Origin: Didymodactylos carnosus
Taxonomy: Eukaryota; Rotifera; Eurotatoria; Philodinida; Philodinidae
Assembly (NCBI GenBank): GCA_905250885.1
Contig: CAJNOQ010001670.1
Coordinates: forward strand, 1-29,469
Direction of reading: 5' to 3'
DNA length: 29,469 bases
Positions 11,985-22,154 of the stretch are shown one piece after another. A model generated the notes under the pieces. That model saw only the letters and a program-made list of their open reading frames with translations. It was not told the origin of the DNA and ran no database searches. Position numbers and translations under genes: made by a program. Each line of letters begins with the position of its first letter. Position 1 is the stretch's first letter.

Positions 11985-13195
11985 AAATATGTCTTACAAA
12001 ATCTTATAAGATCTGATGACTTCTTATGCAAACTTGCTACAAGATCTTTTGGTAAGACTTTGTAAGATTTTATCTCAAGATCATGTATGATCTTGCAGAA
12101 GATCTTCTTGTCGTAAGGTCTTACAAGATCGGCTTATAAGAAATGTTAAAATCTCATCAGATGTTGTAACAAGAAATCATATGATCTTGCAAGATCTTGT
12201 CAATTTGCGATTTCTTGTTATGATTACAATATCTTATAAGATCTTACTAGAAGTGATGATTCATTCTTAGCACATAAATTTTGCTACGATATATATAGTA
12301 CATATATATTTTTTTCTTTCTTCAAGTTCACACATCAGCTGAGCGCATATAAAGTGCATAAGACACGTTCGTTCCTAAGGTCGTCAGAGTCCTTCATATG
12401 CGCGAAAATATTATGAAAAGAAAATTTTTTTTTTTAAAGAGGGTCTAAAGGGAATCAGTAGCACAGAACTAGAGACATCATCTTGTAACATCTGATGAAT
12501 TCTTATATGATCTTATGGAATCTTTCAAGATCTTGTCACTCCTTGCTCGATCGCACAAGACCTTATCACAAGCAGAGTGCCCAAATATCCTGATTTTCAA
12601 TTGTTTTCCTGCATCGATTTTAGTAACATTTGGGACCAATAAAAAAGCTGAGAAGAAAAAGAAAACTGTTATGCAATACAGTCAGTCATATTGCACAAAA
12701 ACCACGGACAGTGTAGCAAACAGTTTGCTCTCCATATTCGCTTGGTCTTTTTAGTTCTTATCGGTTTCTTAAGAAATATTTGTGTCTGTTTTGTTTATAC
12801 TGTTAAATGAACAGCTCAAAATAAACTAGATGTGGTTATATTTCTTTCTTTTTCTTTATTTCGCCTGTGAGACAGACCTTGTCATTACTTGCTTGGTAGA
12901 AAAAAGTCACAAGCGTTTGTGGAAATGAAACTTTTCCTTGCTCAAGAAGAAACTGGGTCATACGCTCCTGTTTTTCTCCTGATTTTTTAGAAAAAATCTT
13001 CTCACAACTTCTGATTTCGAAAAATTGGATTTGGGCACTCTGATCATAAGATCTTCAAGATCTTACGGAATCTTGTTGTAAGAAAAATCTTGTGAAATCT
13101 GATAAGACCTTGTAAGATTTCATATGATCGTGTAAGATCTTGTGAAATCTTATGGCATCTTGTAATATGATTTTACAAGATCATATTGCAAGATT
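11985..13195. repeat. AAGATCTT-rich diffuse repeat field, three clusters
   Basis: Three clusters (about 11990-12260, 12480-12565 and 13045-13195) consist of irregularly spaced variants of TAAGATCTTGTAAGATTT. They are rich in the palindrome AAGATCTT and its one-base derivatives, in both orientations. Units have no fixed period, so it is not a classical satellite. The clusters are separated by ordinary AT-rich DNA with poly-pyrimidine runs and one ATATATATAG/ACATATATAT patch near 12290. No protein is encoded. Confidence 0.75.
12573..13042. repeat. Element flanked by 14-bp inverted repeats
   Basis: CAGAGTGCCCAAAT at 12573-12586 recurs exactly as its reverse complement at 13029-13042. AAGATCTT-type repeat lies immediately outside both ends. 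The 470-bp interval could be a small DNA element that landed in the repeat field, or the repeat field may itself be the outer part of a larger foldback. No coding capacity is seen. Confidence 0.55.
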
Positions 13196-13827
13196 CTTCA
13201 CCTTGGGAATAAGAACCTAGAAATATATGAAAGGGATTGAATTGTTGTATGTCTTATCCACTCATCGCTTTTTAGCTAATGATAGTAACGATATACGCAT
13301 AAGACGTAAAACATTTCATTCATAACAATAAAAAATTCACAAAACCTCAACGGAATTAAACGAAACGAAAGTAATTGAGAGCAGAAACGTGTATAAGACT
13401 GATAACAAACAGCTGTCTTTTGTATATTTCTTTGAACCTTCTTTTATTTTAAATATAAAACATGAAATGTTTTGTGAGATGATACAGACATGCACAAGTA
13501 GAGCTATAGCTTGATCGAGGTTTGTAGGTTATAATCGATGTGTTTTTATTATACTACTAACGTTAATACGTATTTCGTGATTTCGTGATATCTATAGGCA
13601 GGAAAAATCTGTATACACCCACCAGTTGTTGTATTTTACCGTTAAAAACAAAAATGATCTCTATACGAACGTCTTGTCCGTAGCTACATCGAAGTAAATA
13701 AAGACATGCACGTGCCATGTGTTGAAAATAAAAGATAGCCTCGTCCTTTTTGCTTTTTCCTTCCTCATCTCACAACAGAGTAAAATAGGAGTATATTTGC
13801 GTAAATTAAAACACTAAATTAAACGTA

Positions 13828-14078
13828 AGTCTTGAAAGTTCCAGCGTAAAATCTCGCGATATTTACTCCGAGCTTTCAGTTCTCATTTTAGTTTGCTTTT
13901 AAATCGTGAGCCAAGATTAGAGTCTTTGAATTATGATCCGCCGCTAGAACTACGAAATTTAGAGATTCAAAAACGCTATTTCCGCCTTATTCCTTTCTAT
14001 CATGTTATGTATAAATTACCGCTCTTCTCATCTATAGTGTATATATTTTTCCTTAGTTTTCGTACAACTGTTCTTTAA
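13828..14078 (+). pseudogene. Non-LTR reverse transcriptase C-terminal scrap
   Basis: One frame reads FQRKISRYLLRAF, then EPRLESLNYDPPLE, then LEIQKRYFRLIPFYHVMYKL. The order VQRR-like helix, a 'SLNWxPLExRR' turn and a 'KRYFRLIxFYKI' helix is typical of the region after the RT core in CR1/RTE-like elements. Just upstream, VLKV sits in a different frame, implying a frameshift at about 13840. There is no catalytic core. It is a different family from the fragment at 495-969 and points the other way. Confidence 0.5.
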
Positions 14079-14343
14079 GATCACTTACGGGTTGTTCATA
14101 TCTTTTTGCTGTTTAATCATCATGTTTGTATCGGTAAGAATGATACGCTGTAGAACCGACACTACTGTTCTCTAATCTGAGATTGCATCTCAAAGTATAA
14201 CTAAGGCTGTTGTTCCTTTTTTTGATAATTTTCTTTTTTTTTCTGAAGATGTTGACAGACTTTTAACCGTGCTTAAGAGATTTGGTTAAGCCTATCTCCG
14301 TTTTTATTCTTTCAAACAACTAAACGTAAACTGAACTCTTCGG

Positions 14344-14468
14344 ATAATAGTAAAACATGAAGACATCAACAGACACCTACAGACAGCACACAGCACAACT
14401 ATACTTCTACTGACATGGGAGTGACACGGAAGTGGATGTCTGTTGGTGTCTTCATATTTTACTATTAT
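14344..14468. mobile_element. MITE with 33-bp terminal inverted repeats
   Basis: The left terminus (14344-14376) begins ATAATAGTAAAACATGAAGA. The right terminus (14436-14468) is its reverse complement with about three differences. The total is about 125 bp and non-coding. If the outermost TA on each side is taken as target, the ends fit a Tc1/mariner-type TA duplication, but this is only a reading of the border. It lies about 230 bp upstream of the beta-propeller gene's ATG, so it may sit in the promoter or 5' UTR. Confidence 0.75.
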
Positions 14469-14698
14469 TTCTCTAAAGACTTATATTAGAACACAATGTA
14501 CTCTGATCTTATAGCTGAAGAACTTTTTTATTTTACTTTTAAAAACAGACTAATTTTTCATTGCGGTCAAAATTCATATTGCATTGATTGCATCATGTTA
14601 TTCGAAAATTTTAGTTGCAAATTTCTCTATCATTTTTATTTGAACTGTTCAGATCGTTACTTGTGGACACACAAGTTTGTTAAACTTTTGCATTCATC

Positions 14699-15760
14699 AT
14701 GAGGTAAGTAACGAAAAAAGTTGTTTAATTAAAAACTTGTATTATTAATCATCTAGCTTGACTGTATTCTAAATCTAGGAGACATTGTACAACGTGTGAA
14801 GAAGCAAAACAATGTGAAAAATTAAGAATCAAAGAATTTTATGAACTGTCACCCTTACATCGAACAGAAGAAATAGTAGAAATGGAAAATAATGAAAATG
14901 AGAATATATTGGCTATGAATCAATTTAATTTTTTGGATATGAAACCTCTAAAAACTGTTCAGTTGGAAACAAAACATTATGTAATTAGTGCCTCAAATGA
15001 ATGTGTTATCATCTTTGAACAAAATGATGCAATAAATGGAAAATTTGTATTCTATGATAATAATGGCAATAAAATAAACGAATTACGATGGAATATGAGT
15101 GAAAATGGTTATGTTCGCGATGTTTGTTGGTGTTCATCAAAAAATATTTTTCTTATTCTTACCCATAATTCATTATTTACATTATCATCATCGACGCTTG
15201 AATGGAATCGAGTTAAAAATATAAATAAAGAACAACAACAACAAGATTTAAAATCATTAACAATTCATGGTAATAATATATTTATAATGCATCGATTTGG
15301 TGAACATATAGAAAAATTATCATTATCATCCTATGAAATAATTCAATATTGGACAAACAAAAGTTTATTTCGACAAACAACAGTAGATGCAACAAATTGT
15401 TATGATTATGCTGGATGGATACGATCAAATGATGTTTATATTGCAATGACTATCTATGATAAAAATGAACAATGGCATTTATTTTTATTTGATGAATATC
15501 TAATTCCAACACGTCGTGGTTTTGTTTTAAATGATTTATCATCTAGAGGAAATTGTTTAATCACACATTTATGGGATAATCAATGGTTATTAATGAACAA
15601 TAGTAAAACATTAAGATTAATTGATTCAACAATTGGAAAAATGAAAAAAAATCAAAGAAATTCATACAATGGATTATCAATAAATGCATGTGTTTTGAAT
15701 AAAGAATATATTGTTTTAAGATCATTTGAACCAAACAAAATTGAATTTTATCGTCTTTGA
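14699..15760 (+). CDS. Beta-propeller-like protein, two exons, 328 aa
   Basis: The start is inferred: ATG AG at 14699-14703, then a consensus donor GTAAGT, an intron to 14778 ending CTAG, and continuation in phase. This yields MRRHCTTCEEAKQCEKLRIK and adds 36 residues upstream of the next Met at 14882. The body consists of repeating short beta-strand-like segments such as KHYVISASNECVIIFEQ, YVRDVCWCSSKNIFLILTH, FGEHIEKLSLSSYEIIQYW and WHLFLFDEYLIPTRRGFVL, ending NKIEFYRL. These resemble divergent WD40/propeller blades without canonical WD dipeptides. The N-terminal Cys pair (C5, C8) with H4 and C14 may be a vestigial zinc-binding piece. No enzyme motif or membrane segment is seen. The role is unknown; a scaffold is likely. 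The codon use (AAT, TTA, ACA) matches that of the neighbouring membrane protein gene. Confidence 0.75.
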
Positions 15761-16037
15761 TAATGACAATAGTAGCCAGAGTCAATTTCTTTGGTTTGAT
15801 GTATTAAAAATGTTCTCTCTTTGTATATGAACTTATTTCTTTTATTTGTCAATAACGATGAGATTTTGTTTAGTTTTTATAAAAGACTAAATTTTGTTAT
15901 TTGGCTGATAAATATTTTTTTTTGAAAAGTACTATCTCTAACAAAAAAACAACAGAAAAGTGTATTTATCTAAATTAGAAAACCATGCTTTTTCATACAA
16001 AACTAAAGAAAGGACGTTGTCTTTAAATCATTTTTAG

Positions 16038-16607
16038 ATGAGTTGGATAAAAATAAGCATGTTTATAACAATTGTTACGATTATTATATGGTATAATTTA
16101 CGTTCAATGTACAACAAAAATGACATATTCAGAATTGAAAATACTTCTCAAACACAGGAAATAGCTGAACTCATAAAAAAAGATTATGTTGAAATTCAAA
16201 ATGAAATATATGAAATTTCAAAATTTAATGAACAAAGTTCAAGAATAAATGATATTTTACTTAAAACATTCATTAAAAAACTATCAAAAGAAAAGATTTC
16301 TTTACAACAACAGCTACAATATACTTCTTATTCATATGAAAAATTAAACAATTATCTATCATGGTTAAATTCAACATCAATAATATCAAATATCCTTTTA
16401 TATATTGTTCTATTGTATTTATATCAACAATTTTTGGGTAATACAATAACAGAAAATATTTTTCAACTCATACACATTGTTAACTTTTCCTCAATTCTCA
16501 TACTAATTTTATGGCAGTTTTATTTTGCGAATAATTTACATTTACATCATGTGTTCGTACAAGGATTATTGTGTATTATTATTATAAGCATAACACGAAA
16601 AACTTAA
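16038..16607 (+). CDS. Small multi-TM protein of unknown function, 189 aa
   Basis: Single uninterrupted frame. The ATG at 16038 directly follows TTTTTAG, so a 5'-UTR intron may end there. Predicted by eye: TM1 at residues 4-19 (IKISMFITIVTIIIWY), a long polar helical region at about 35-105 rich in Glu, Lys and Gln with coiled-coil character, then TM2 at 113-132, TM3 at 146-163 and TM4 at 171-186. It ends on a basic ITRKT tail. I recognise no domain. It lies 280 bp downstream of the propeller gene on the same strand, with no evidence of co-transcription. The clean 189-codon frame in such AT-rich DNA, together with the alternating hydrophobic/coiled-coil pattern, argues for a real gene. Confidence 0.65.
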   Translation: MSWIKISMFITIVTIIIWYNLRSMYNKNDIFRIENTSQTQEIAELIKKDYVEIQNEIYEISKFNEQSSRINDILLKTFIKKLSKEKISLQQQLQYTSYSYEKLNNYLSWLNSTSIISNILLYIVLLYLYQQFLGNTITENIFQLIHIVNFSSILILILWQFYFANNLHLHHVFVQGLLCIIIISITRKT

Positions 16608-19230
16608 TACTCTAACATTTATTTAATTTTTTTTTTGTAATTTTTTTTATGAGAAAATTGTTTGATCAAAAACACTCCTCAACAGTATTTGACAAACTTG
16701 ATTGAAGAACTCAATAATTTATGTCCGAGTGTAAGAAAAAAAGACATTTGTTTTCACCCAGAAAAAATTGATGTGATTATTATTATTTTTTCGAATTGCA
16801 GAGGCTAAAGTTATTTTAGAAAGTGACTTCAAAAATTTTTGGCAGAAAGTAGTCCAAAATTGCAAAGGTGATGTCCATAAAAATATTTTTCTAGAATTTT
16901 CTGTCTGAAATCAAAAACTTTTCTGTTAGAAAATGTCTAAAAAAATATGGCATAACAAAATGCTAAAATTTCTGGAAAGAAGAGAGAAAATAAGCTTCCT
17001 AATCGTGAAGTTCGATCACTGTTAAATTTTAGAAATAATTTTTATGTTTAAAAAATGGATCCAGACAGTAAATTTAGTATAGGCCTTCGAATTTTGGATG
17101 CAAACATCTGATCTTTTTTAGAATATTAAGCAATTTAATCATTTTGTCCTATTTTTTAATAATTTTAGATTTGAAACATTCGCACATGGTCTTGTTATGA
17201 GTGCTTCATTTTGACTTTTATTAATGTACATATTACGTTATGAAACTCTCAGAAGTACGATACGATCAAGGTGTACTGAGTCCATAACATACCGACTTTT
17301 CTAATCTTTCTATTATTACTTATAAATGTATAATATATTTTCTACTGCGTAATTGTTGGTACTTGAATGTTGTTTCGATTTTATCTTTGCTTTACTTAAT
17401 AAATCATTAAACTAAAAAACAACTGCTATTATTTCTATACAAGTCTTCGAGATTTACCCAGGTAAATCAATCGATTTGACAAGAAGGTGATGACTGAAGT
17501 CACTTTAGATTAGAACTGCTAGATGGTCCACTTTTCGAGTTTTTGTTTCTGTCCTTTTTTCCTGCAATGAAGATTTTCTCATAAAAAATTTGCCGCCTTT
17601 GGCTGCTGAATAACCTGTAAAACAATGCTTTTGCAACTTTTATAAAACAGATGCGCACTGTTTCAAGAACTAAATCAGAAATTTGCTCCGGGAGTGAGCG
17701 CTAACAGAAAAACATTAGCTTGTCTCAAGTGCTGCTGAAAGGGAGAGTGAAAAATAGTGAAACACTAAATCTTCAAGGAAGCCAACCCGGTCAGAAAATC
17801 TTAACCATTAAGTGCTGTCGTAGGCGAGAAAGTTTCGAATTAAATTTTATCCTGCCATACATAACTCTTCAAATTTATGACGGCTGATCAAAACCGCGCA
17901 TGCACAAAAAAACAGTATCGATTCAAATTGTGCTTGTAATGATGTTTTGTTTCTTAAGTGGAATCACCATAAAGCGCTAGAAATTTTTTTCATACCCTTT
18001 CCATTTGGTGAAAAATGCGTTTCCGCTTTTCTGACCTAAGCATCTGGCAACTCTTCTTTAGATGTTTTTCAAGATTACATTTCTCTATTTTCACCAAAAC
18101 TTCTTACGTTTGACAGAATTTTTTCACGCTAGAAATAGTAAACAAATTTTAGCTACAATGGGTGATCATCCTTTTTTCAGAACAATGAAAAGAGATGAAT
18201 AGAACATCGCTTAGGGATTCGTAATGGATTTTATGCGAGTATTTTTTTCTAATATTTATCGAGTATTGTTCATGTGAACCACGTCGTCAATAATGTCCAA
18301 CAAAGAATAAATCACATTTAACAACAACAAGATGAAGTTAGTCAGAAATCTGATCGATTTAAAAAAAGAACGTTATAGTTTCTTTGCAGTCTTCATATGT
18401 TCTAGCTTCAGGAATAAATCTGACTACCAACATTACAATAATAACAAATGAATTGAAAACTAATCTAACACTATTTATAAAACTAAAGGACAAGTGCAGT
18501 CGATGACGTTTTCCATCTGAAGAATTGAAACAAATATGAGGTCATATCACCAGCGATGCGTTTGATATTTGGTTAATATATTTATTTGGAACTACAACTA
18601 GTTACGATTTAATTCAATTACTTGGAAAAAAATTTTTTTTTTCCTGTTTTTGAATGACTGACTAAACATATGTTAATTTGACAAGAGACATCAAAAGAAA
18701 ATTATTTTCATGTAGTCATTATTCTTATCTCAGCTCCATTCTTTTTCTTTCCATCATTGTTTATTTACATCTAAAAATATGGATCTAATAGGGTAATAAT
18801 GAAGTGTTCCAACATTAACAAGAACAATTTAATACTTGTATACGCGTCATTTGTTCGAAACAAGTGTGTTTTTGCGTTCAGGATGGCAAGAAAAGCATAA
18901 AAAACTGAAAGTAGCATATAATGTCAAATTGTGAAAGTTTATTTCTCTCAGTTCGACGGCATAGCTTAAATTAAACTCGTTTTGTTTTTATCAGATTTCT
19001 GTTTGTTATACTGAGGGTTGTTCTAAATGATGAACTATAAATAAAAGATTAGATAGTAGTTAAAGAGGATGATTTTATCTCGATTAGGATTCGCCGATTC
19101 TGCAGAGCAATAGAGTACTAAATCGATTGTTATTGGTAAAATCATAAAGCATCACGATAAAAGTATGTCAACAACCTTCAAAATTCAAGGCGACACACTT
19201 CTCAGCTGTTATTTTTTAATAAATAAAAAA
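16608..19230. other. Gene-free stretch, nothing recognised
   Basis: This is 2.6 kb of AT-rich DNA with no open frame that looks like protein. Only trivial small hairpins were noticed, for example GATTTACCCAGGTAAATC near 17453. No repeat family was recognised. Confidence 0.6.
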
Positions 19231-19261
19231 ACAAGGTAACGCTCGTTTTCACTCGCTCGAT

Positions 19262-19772
19262 CCCTTGACTTTATTAAGTTGGATCTGCGCAAGCGAACGT
19301 CTTTGGTGACTTTTAAATTGAACACAATACTCACGCTTCCTTTCGCTAGGTGCTCGCTAGGGGCCTAACTAAGGCATCTTCTGGACTTTTTTTCTTTTTT
19401 TATGTTTAAGGTTCGTAATCTGATTGAAGAAGGAAGAAGATTCTCCCGAAACGTTTTTGAAATAATTTCTGTTAATAAAATTTAAAAGGAAGAGTTTACA
19501 AGCAAAAACTAACCACTTTTTTTGTATTGTCACAGTTGACTACTATCTGGCGACATCTACTCCCGGCCTACAGAAAACATTTGCTTAGCTGTTTACCTCT
19601 CTGCATCAGTAAATATTTCAGATGATTTCTTTGAATATTTTCTCTCTATGTAAAAACTAATTTCTACTGTCTCTTGTGATTCGCTTTCCATAGAATATCT
19701 GGCAGCCATTTTTCCGTATTTTGCCAACACCCAGACACAACCATTTTGTAAGACTCTAGACTAAAGTCAAGG
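19262..19772. mobile_element. Non-autonomous element, copy 1 (CCCTTGACTTTA ends)
   Basis: Bounded by CCCTTGACTTTA (19262-19273) and TAAAGTCAAGG (19762-19772) in inverted orientation. Its sequence aligns along most of its length with the element at 19836-20675, including ACAGTTGACTACTATC, GACATCTACTCC, CAGAAAACATTTGCTTAGCT and GCAGCCATTTTTCCGTATTT. The similarity begins some 30 bp outside the left repeat (ACAAGGTAACGCTC at 19231), so the true border is uncertain. No coding capacity is seen. Confidence 0.65.
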
Positions 19773-19835
19773 AAACAAGTCAAGCTTTCTTGGTGTCTGC
19801 AAAAACAAGGTAACGCTCTTCTGCACTCGCTCAGT

Positions 19836-20675
19836 CCCTTGACTTTAGGAACTTATATCTGCGAACGACCCTCCATCACTTTTGAATCCACGGCAACGCT
19901 CACCCCTCCCTTCGGTCGGCGTTCGCTATGGGACTATCTGAAATATGTTATAAATTTTTCATTGATTTGTTGTATACGGTTCGTAATCTAACGTAAATAT
20001 ATAAGGTTTGCTCGAGACCCTGCAAAGATCTCTAGAGGTCTAAAAATATTTCTGAATTCAAAACAATGCTCTCGTCTCCCTTCGGTCGGCGTTCGCAGCC
20101 AGCCAGGATGGCTAACAAACGCTGTGAACTTCGCTGATTCCACGGAAAAATCGTCTTATGTAATATAAAGCTAAAAGGTTTTCGGGACACCGTCTGCAGA
20201 TTCCCAGGAGGTTGGAAGTATATCTAACCGATTCGCTATGATAGATTATCTGTACACTGTAAGTTTTATTATCCGTACACTACTTTTTTCGGTATTATCA
20301 CAGTTGACTGCTATCACGCGACATCTATCTCCAGCTTACAGAAAACGTTTGCTTAGCTTTTTTCCTCTGCACCAGTAGATATTTCATATCATCTGGTTGA
20401 ATATGGTTGTTCGTTTTTTTACTGAGAAACTGATTTTACTGAACTTTTCTGATTGGGCGATAGAAAAATTTACGCTCTGGTGGCTCAGAAATTCAGTTCA
20501 GTTCAGTTTCTCAGTAAAAAAAGGGACAACCTTGAATATTTTCTCGCGCGTAGTAACAAGATATGTTTTATGCGTCTCGCTTATGATTGGCTTAGTCATA
20601 GAATATCTGACAGCCATTTTTTCGTATTTTGCGCACACACAACTATTTTGTAAGACCCTAGACTAAACTCAAGGG
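19836..20675. mobile_element. Non-autonomous element, copy 2, interrupted by a MITE
   Basis: A direct repeat of the element at 19262-19772, with the same ends (CCCTTGACTTTA at 19836-19847, TAAACTCAAGGG at 20664-20675). It differs by about 195 bp of extra internal sequence around 20040-20240, which includes a second copy of CCCTTCGGTCGGCGTTCGC (first near 19909, second near 20079), and by the 127-bp MITE at 20405. The two copies have diverged noticeably, so the duplication is not recent. Confidence 0.65.
20405..20531. mobile_element. 127-bp MITE with 8-bp target-site duplication
   Basis: The terminal inverted repeats are 29 bp (20405-20433 and 20503-20531), start GGTTGT and match at 27 of 29 positions. 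The element is flanked by a perfect 8-bp direct repeat TTGAATAT (20397-20404 and 20532-20539). The paralogous copy upstream has the undisturbed site, with TTGAATATTTTCTC occurring once near 19631. An 8-bp duplication is characteristic of hAT and P superfamily transposases. There is no coding capacity, so it was mobilised in trans. Confidence 0.9.
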
Positions 20676-21042
20676 AATAAACTGCGCCTACCGTATTCAT
20701 AAAAATTCTAGGACAATTCAAGTTTCACGTGTGAAAAGCAGATCAAGCTGTAGAAAGCTTAAGAGTTTTGTGTATTAAACACACACTGGTGTTCAGAGTC
20801 GCTCAGACTTTTCTTGTAACTGTATTCGAGTGTCTTTCTCATCTGAAACGGTCTATTACGTTGCTTATAAGCAGGAAGTCTCATATGTTCTTGAATTGAC
20901 AAATCATAAATCTTTAGATATAGCGATCGGTTGAAGTTTCAAGGTAGACTTCTTTAAACCCAAGTCTCATGTTTTGAAAAGCTAGATGAAAATTAGAAAT
21001 GAACTTTGATTTTTGTAATCAAGTTCTACTTATATTTTCAAT

Positions 21043-21467
21043 AGAGATCTGTATTATATGGACTTATCCATGGACAAACTTCGATTTCAGTGAGTTGTCC
21101 ATGGACATGGGCGCATATGGACAGGTATAAAAACGTTTTAAAAAATTTCTCCGAGTACTTTACAATCGCAGTATCATCTATTGCAGATTTGAGATATAAA
21201 AAATTTTATTATCTTAGTCATGAAGTAAAAGAGAAGTAGTTTCGTCTACGTATACCATATTACCTTTTCTTTTCTTCAGTCACATTCACACATGTAAAAC
21301 AGATTATTCTACTTACGGAAAGAAACTACTTCACGTTTTTCTAGAATAATTTCGAAAAAATGTTTGTTCATGAGCAAAGTATAAACATCGACAAAATTTT
21401 TCTTTTGTCCATAAACGAGGTGGACGGTTTGTCCATGGACAAAAAGAATTTGTCCGTCCAGATCTCT
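21043..21467. repeat. 425-bp inverted-repeat element with TGTCCATGGACA motifs
   Basis: AGAGATCT at 21043-21050 and AGATCTCT at 21460-21467 bound the interval. Inside each end is TCCATGGACAAAC, in inverted orientation. Further copies of the palindrome TGTCCATGGACA and of TGGACAG lie near the left end. The arms match with gaps over about 40 bp. No certain target duplication (AAT on both sides is possible). Probably a non-autonomous DNA element. Confidence 0.55.
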
Positions 21468-21640
21468 AATTTTCATGTATACGAGATGAGGTCATTCAGT
21501 AAGATCAAGAAGTAAATACTACTGGACAATTACTTAGTTCAATTTCAATCGATATATTAAGATATTCTAGTATTCGATTCGTGTTTATTTGAAACCGACC
21601 TGGAACAAACCAGATTTTCCCCAGCATATCACTGAAAAGA

Positions 21641-21896
21641 ATAAAGTTAGTTTTGCGTTGCTGAAAAGTGTTTTTTCGTATTCAGCACACTCGATAACCC
21701 AGAAGATTTTCTATTTTTGGCGAGGAGTACCTACAAAAGTTTAGGAACAATTTTTCAACTAATATTATTTTCCCATGGAAATTATTTTGTTTCAAAATTC
21801 TTCCTAAACTTTTGTAAGTACTCCTTGCCAAAAATAGAAAGTCTTCGTGGTTACTGAGTGTGCTGAATAAGAAAAAAACACTCAAAATCAACTTTA
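21641..21896. mobile_element. Foldback element with arms of about 90 bp
   Basis: The segment 21667-21755 is nearly the reverse complement of 21795-21882. Shared blocks include ATTCAGCACACTC, TTTCTATTTTTGGC, AGGAGTAC and TACAAAAGTTTAGGAA. Outer bases (AAAGTT...AACTTT) extend the match with a gap of about 12 bp. The loop is about 40 nt. The arms show several mismatches, so the copy is not young. No coding capacity. Confidence 0.8.
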
Positions 21897-21971
21897 ATTA
21901 TTTAAAAACAATATCATTGCTCGTTTCTGTGTAATTCTATTTCAAGCCAAACTAAACTCGATAGCACTTGT

Positions 21972-22080
21972 AGCTGGGAGAGGTGAGTTCGATTCGATTT
22001 GAAATCGAGCCGATTCAATTTTTGAATAGCTCAAACCGTACCGATTTCGGTTTCGAACCGAACCGATCCGACTTCTGCTG
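21972..22080. repeat. Degenerate TTCGATTCG / CCGAACCGA repeat, possible solo hAT end
   Basis: The sequence GGGAGAGGTGAGTTCGATTCG is followed by alternating GATTTGAAATCGAGCC, CGATTTCGGTTTCG and AACCGAACCGATCCG. This style of self-complementary degenerate repeat after a TGGG-like start resembles sub-terminal regions of hAT elements. The other end was not found. It lies about 80-180 bp upstream of the small four-exon gene. Confidence 0.35.
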
Positions 22081-22154
22081 GATCCTGATCTCATGTTTCA
22101 CTTATTTACTTTTTGTTTTAGATATTGATTTCTTACTCACAACTGTAATCAAGG

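Noticed and set aside
12515..12754. 79-codon plus-strand frame within the GATC-rich repeat region
   Set aside because: It starts with a weak context, crosses the 14-bp inverted repeat, and shows no protein-like pattern.
20397..20666. 89-codon frame spanning the MITE
   Set aside because: The frame begins in the target-site duplication and runs through the non-coding MITE and its host repeat.
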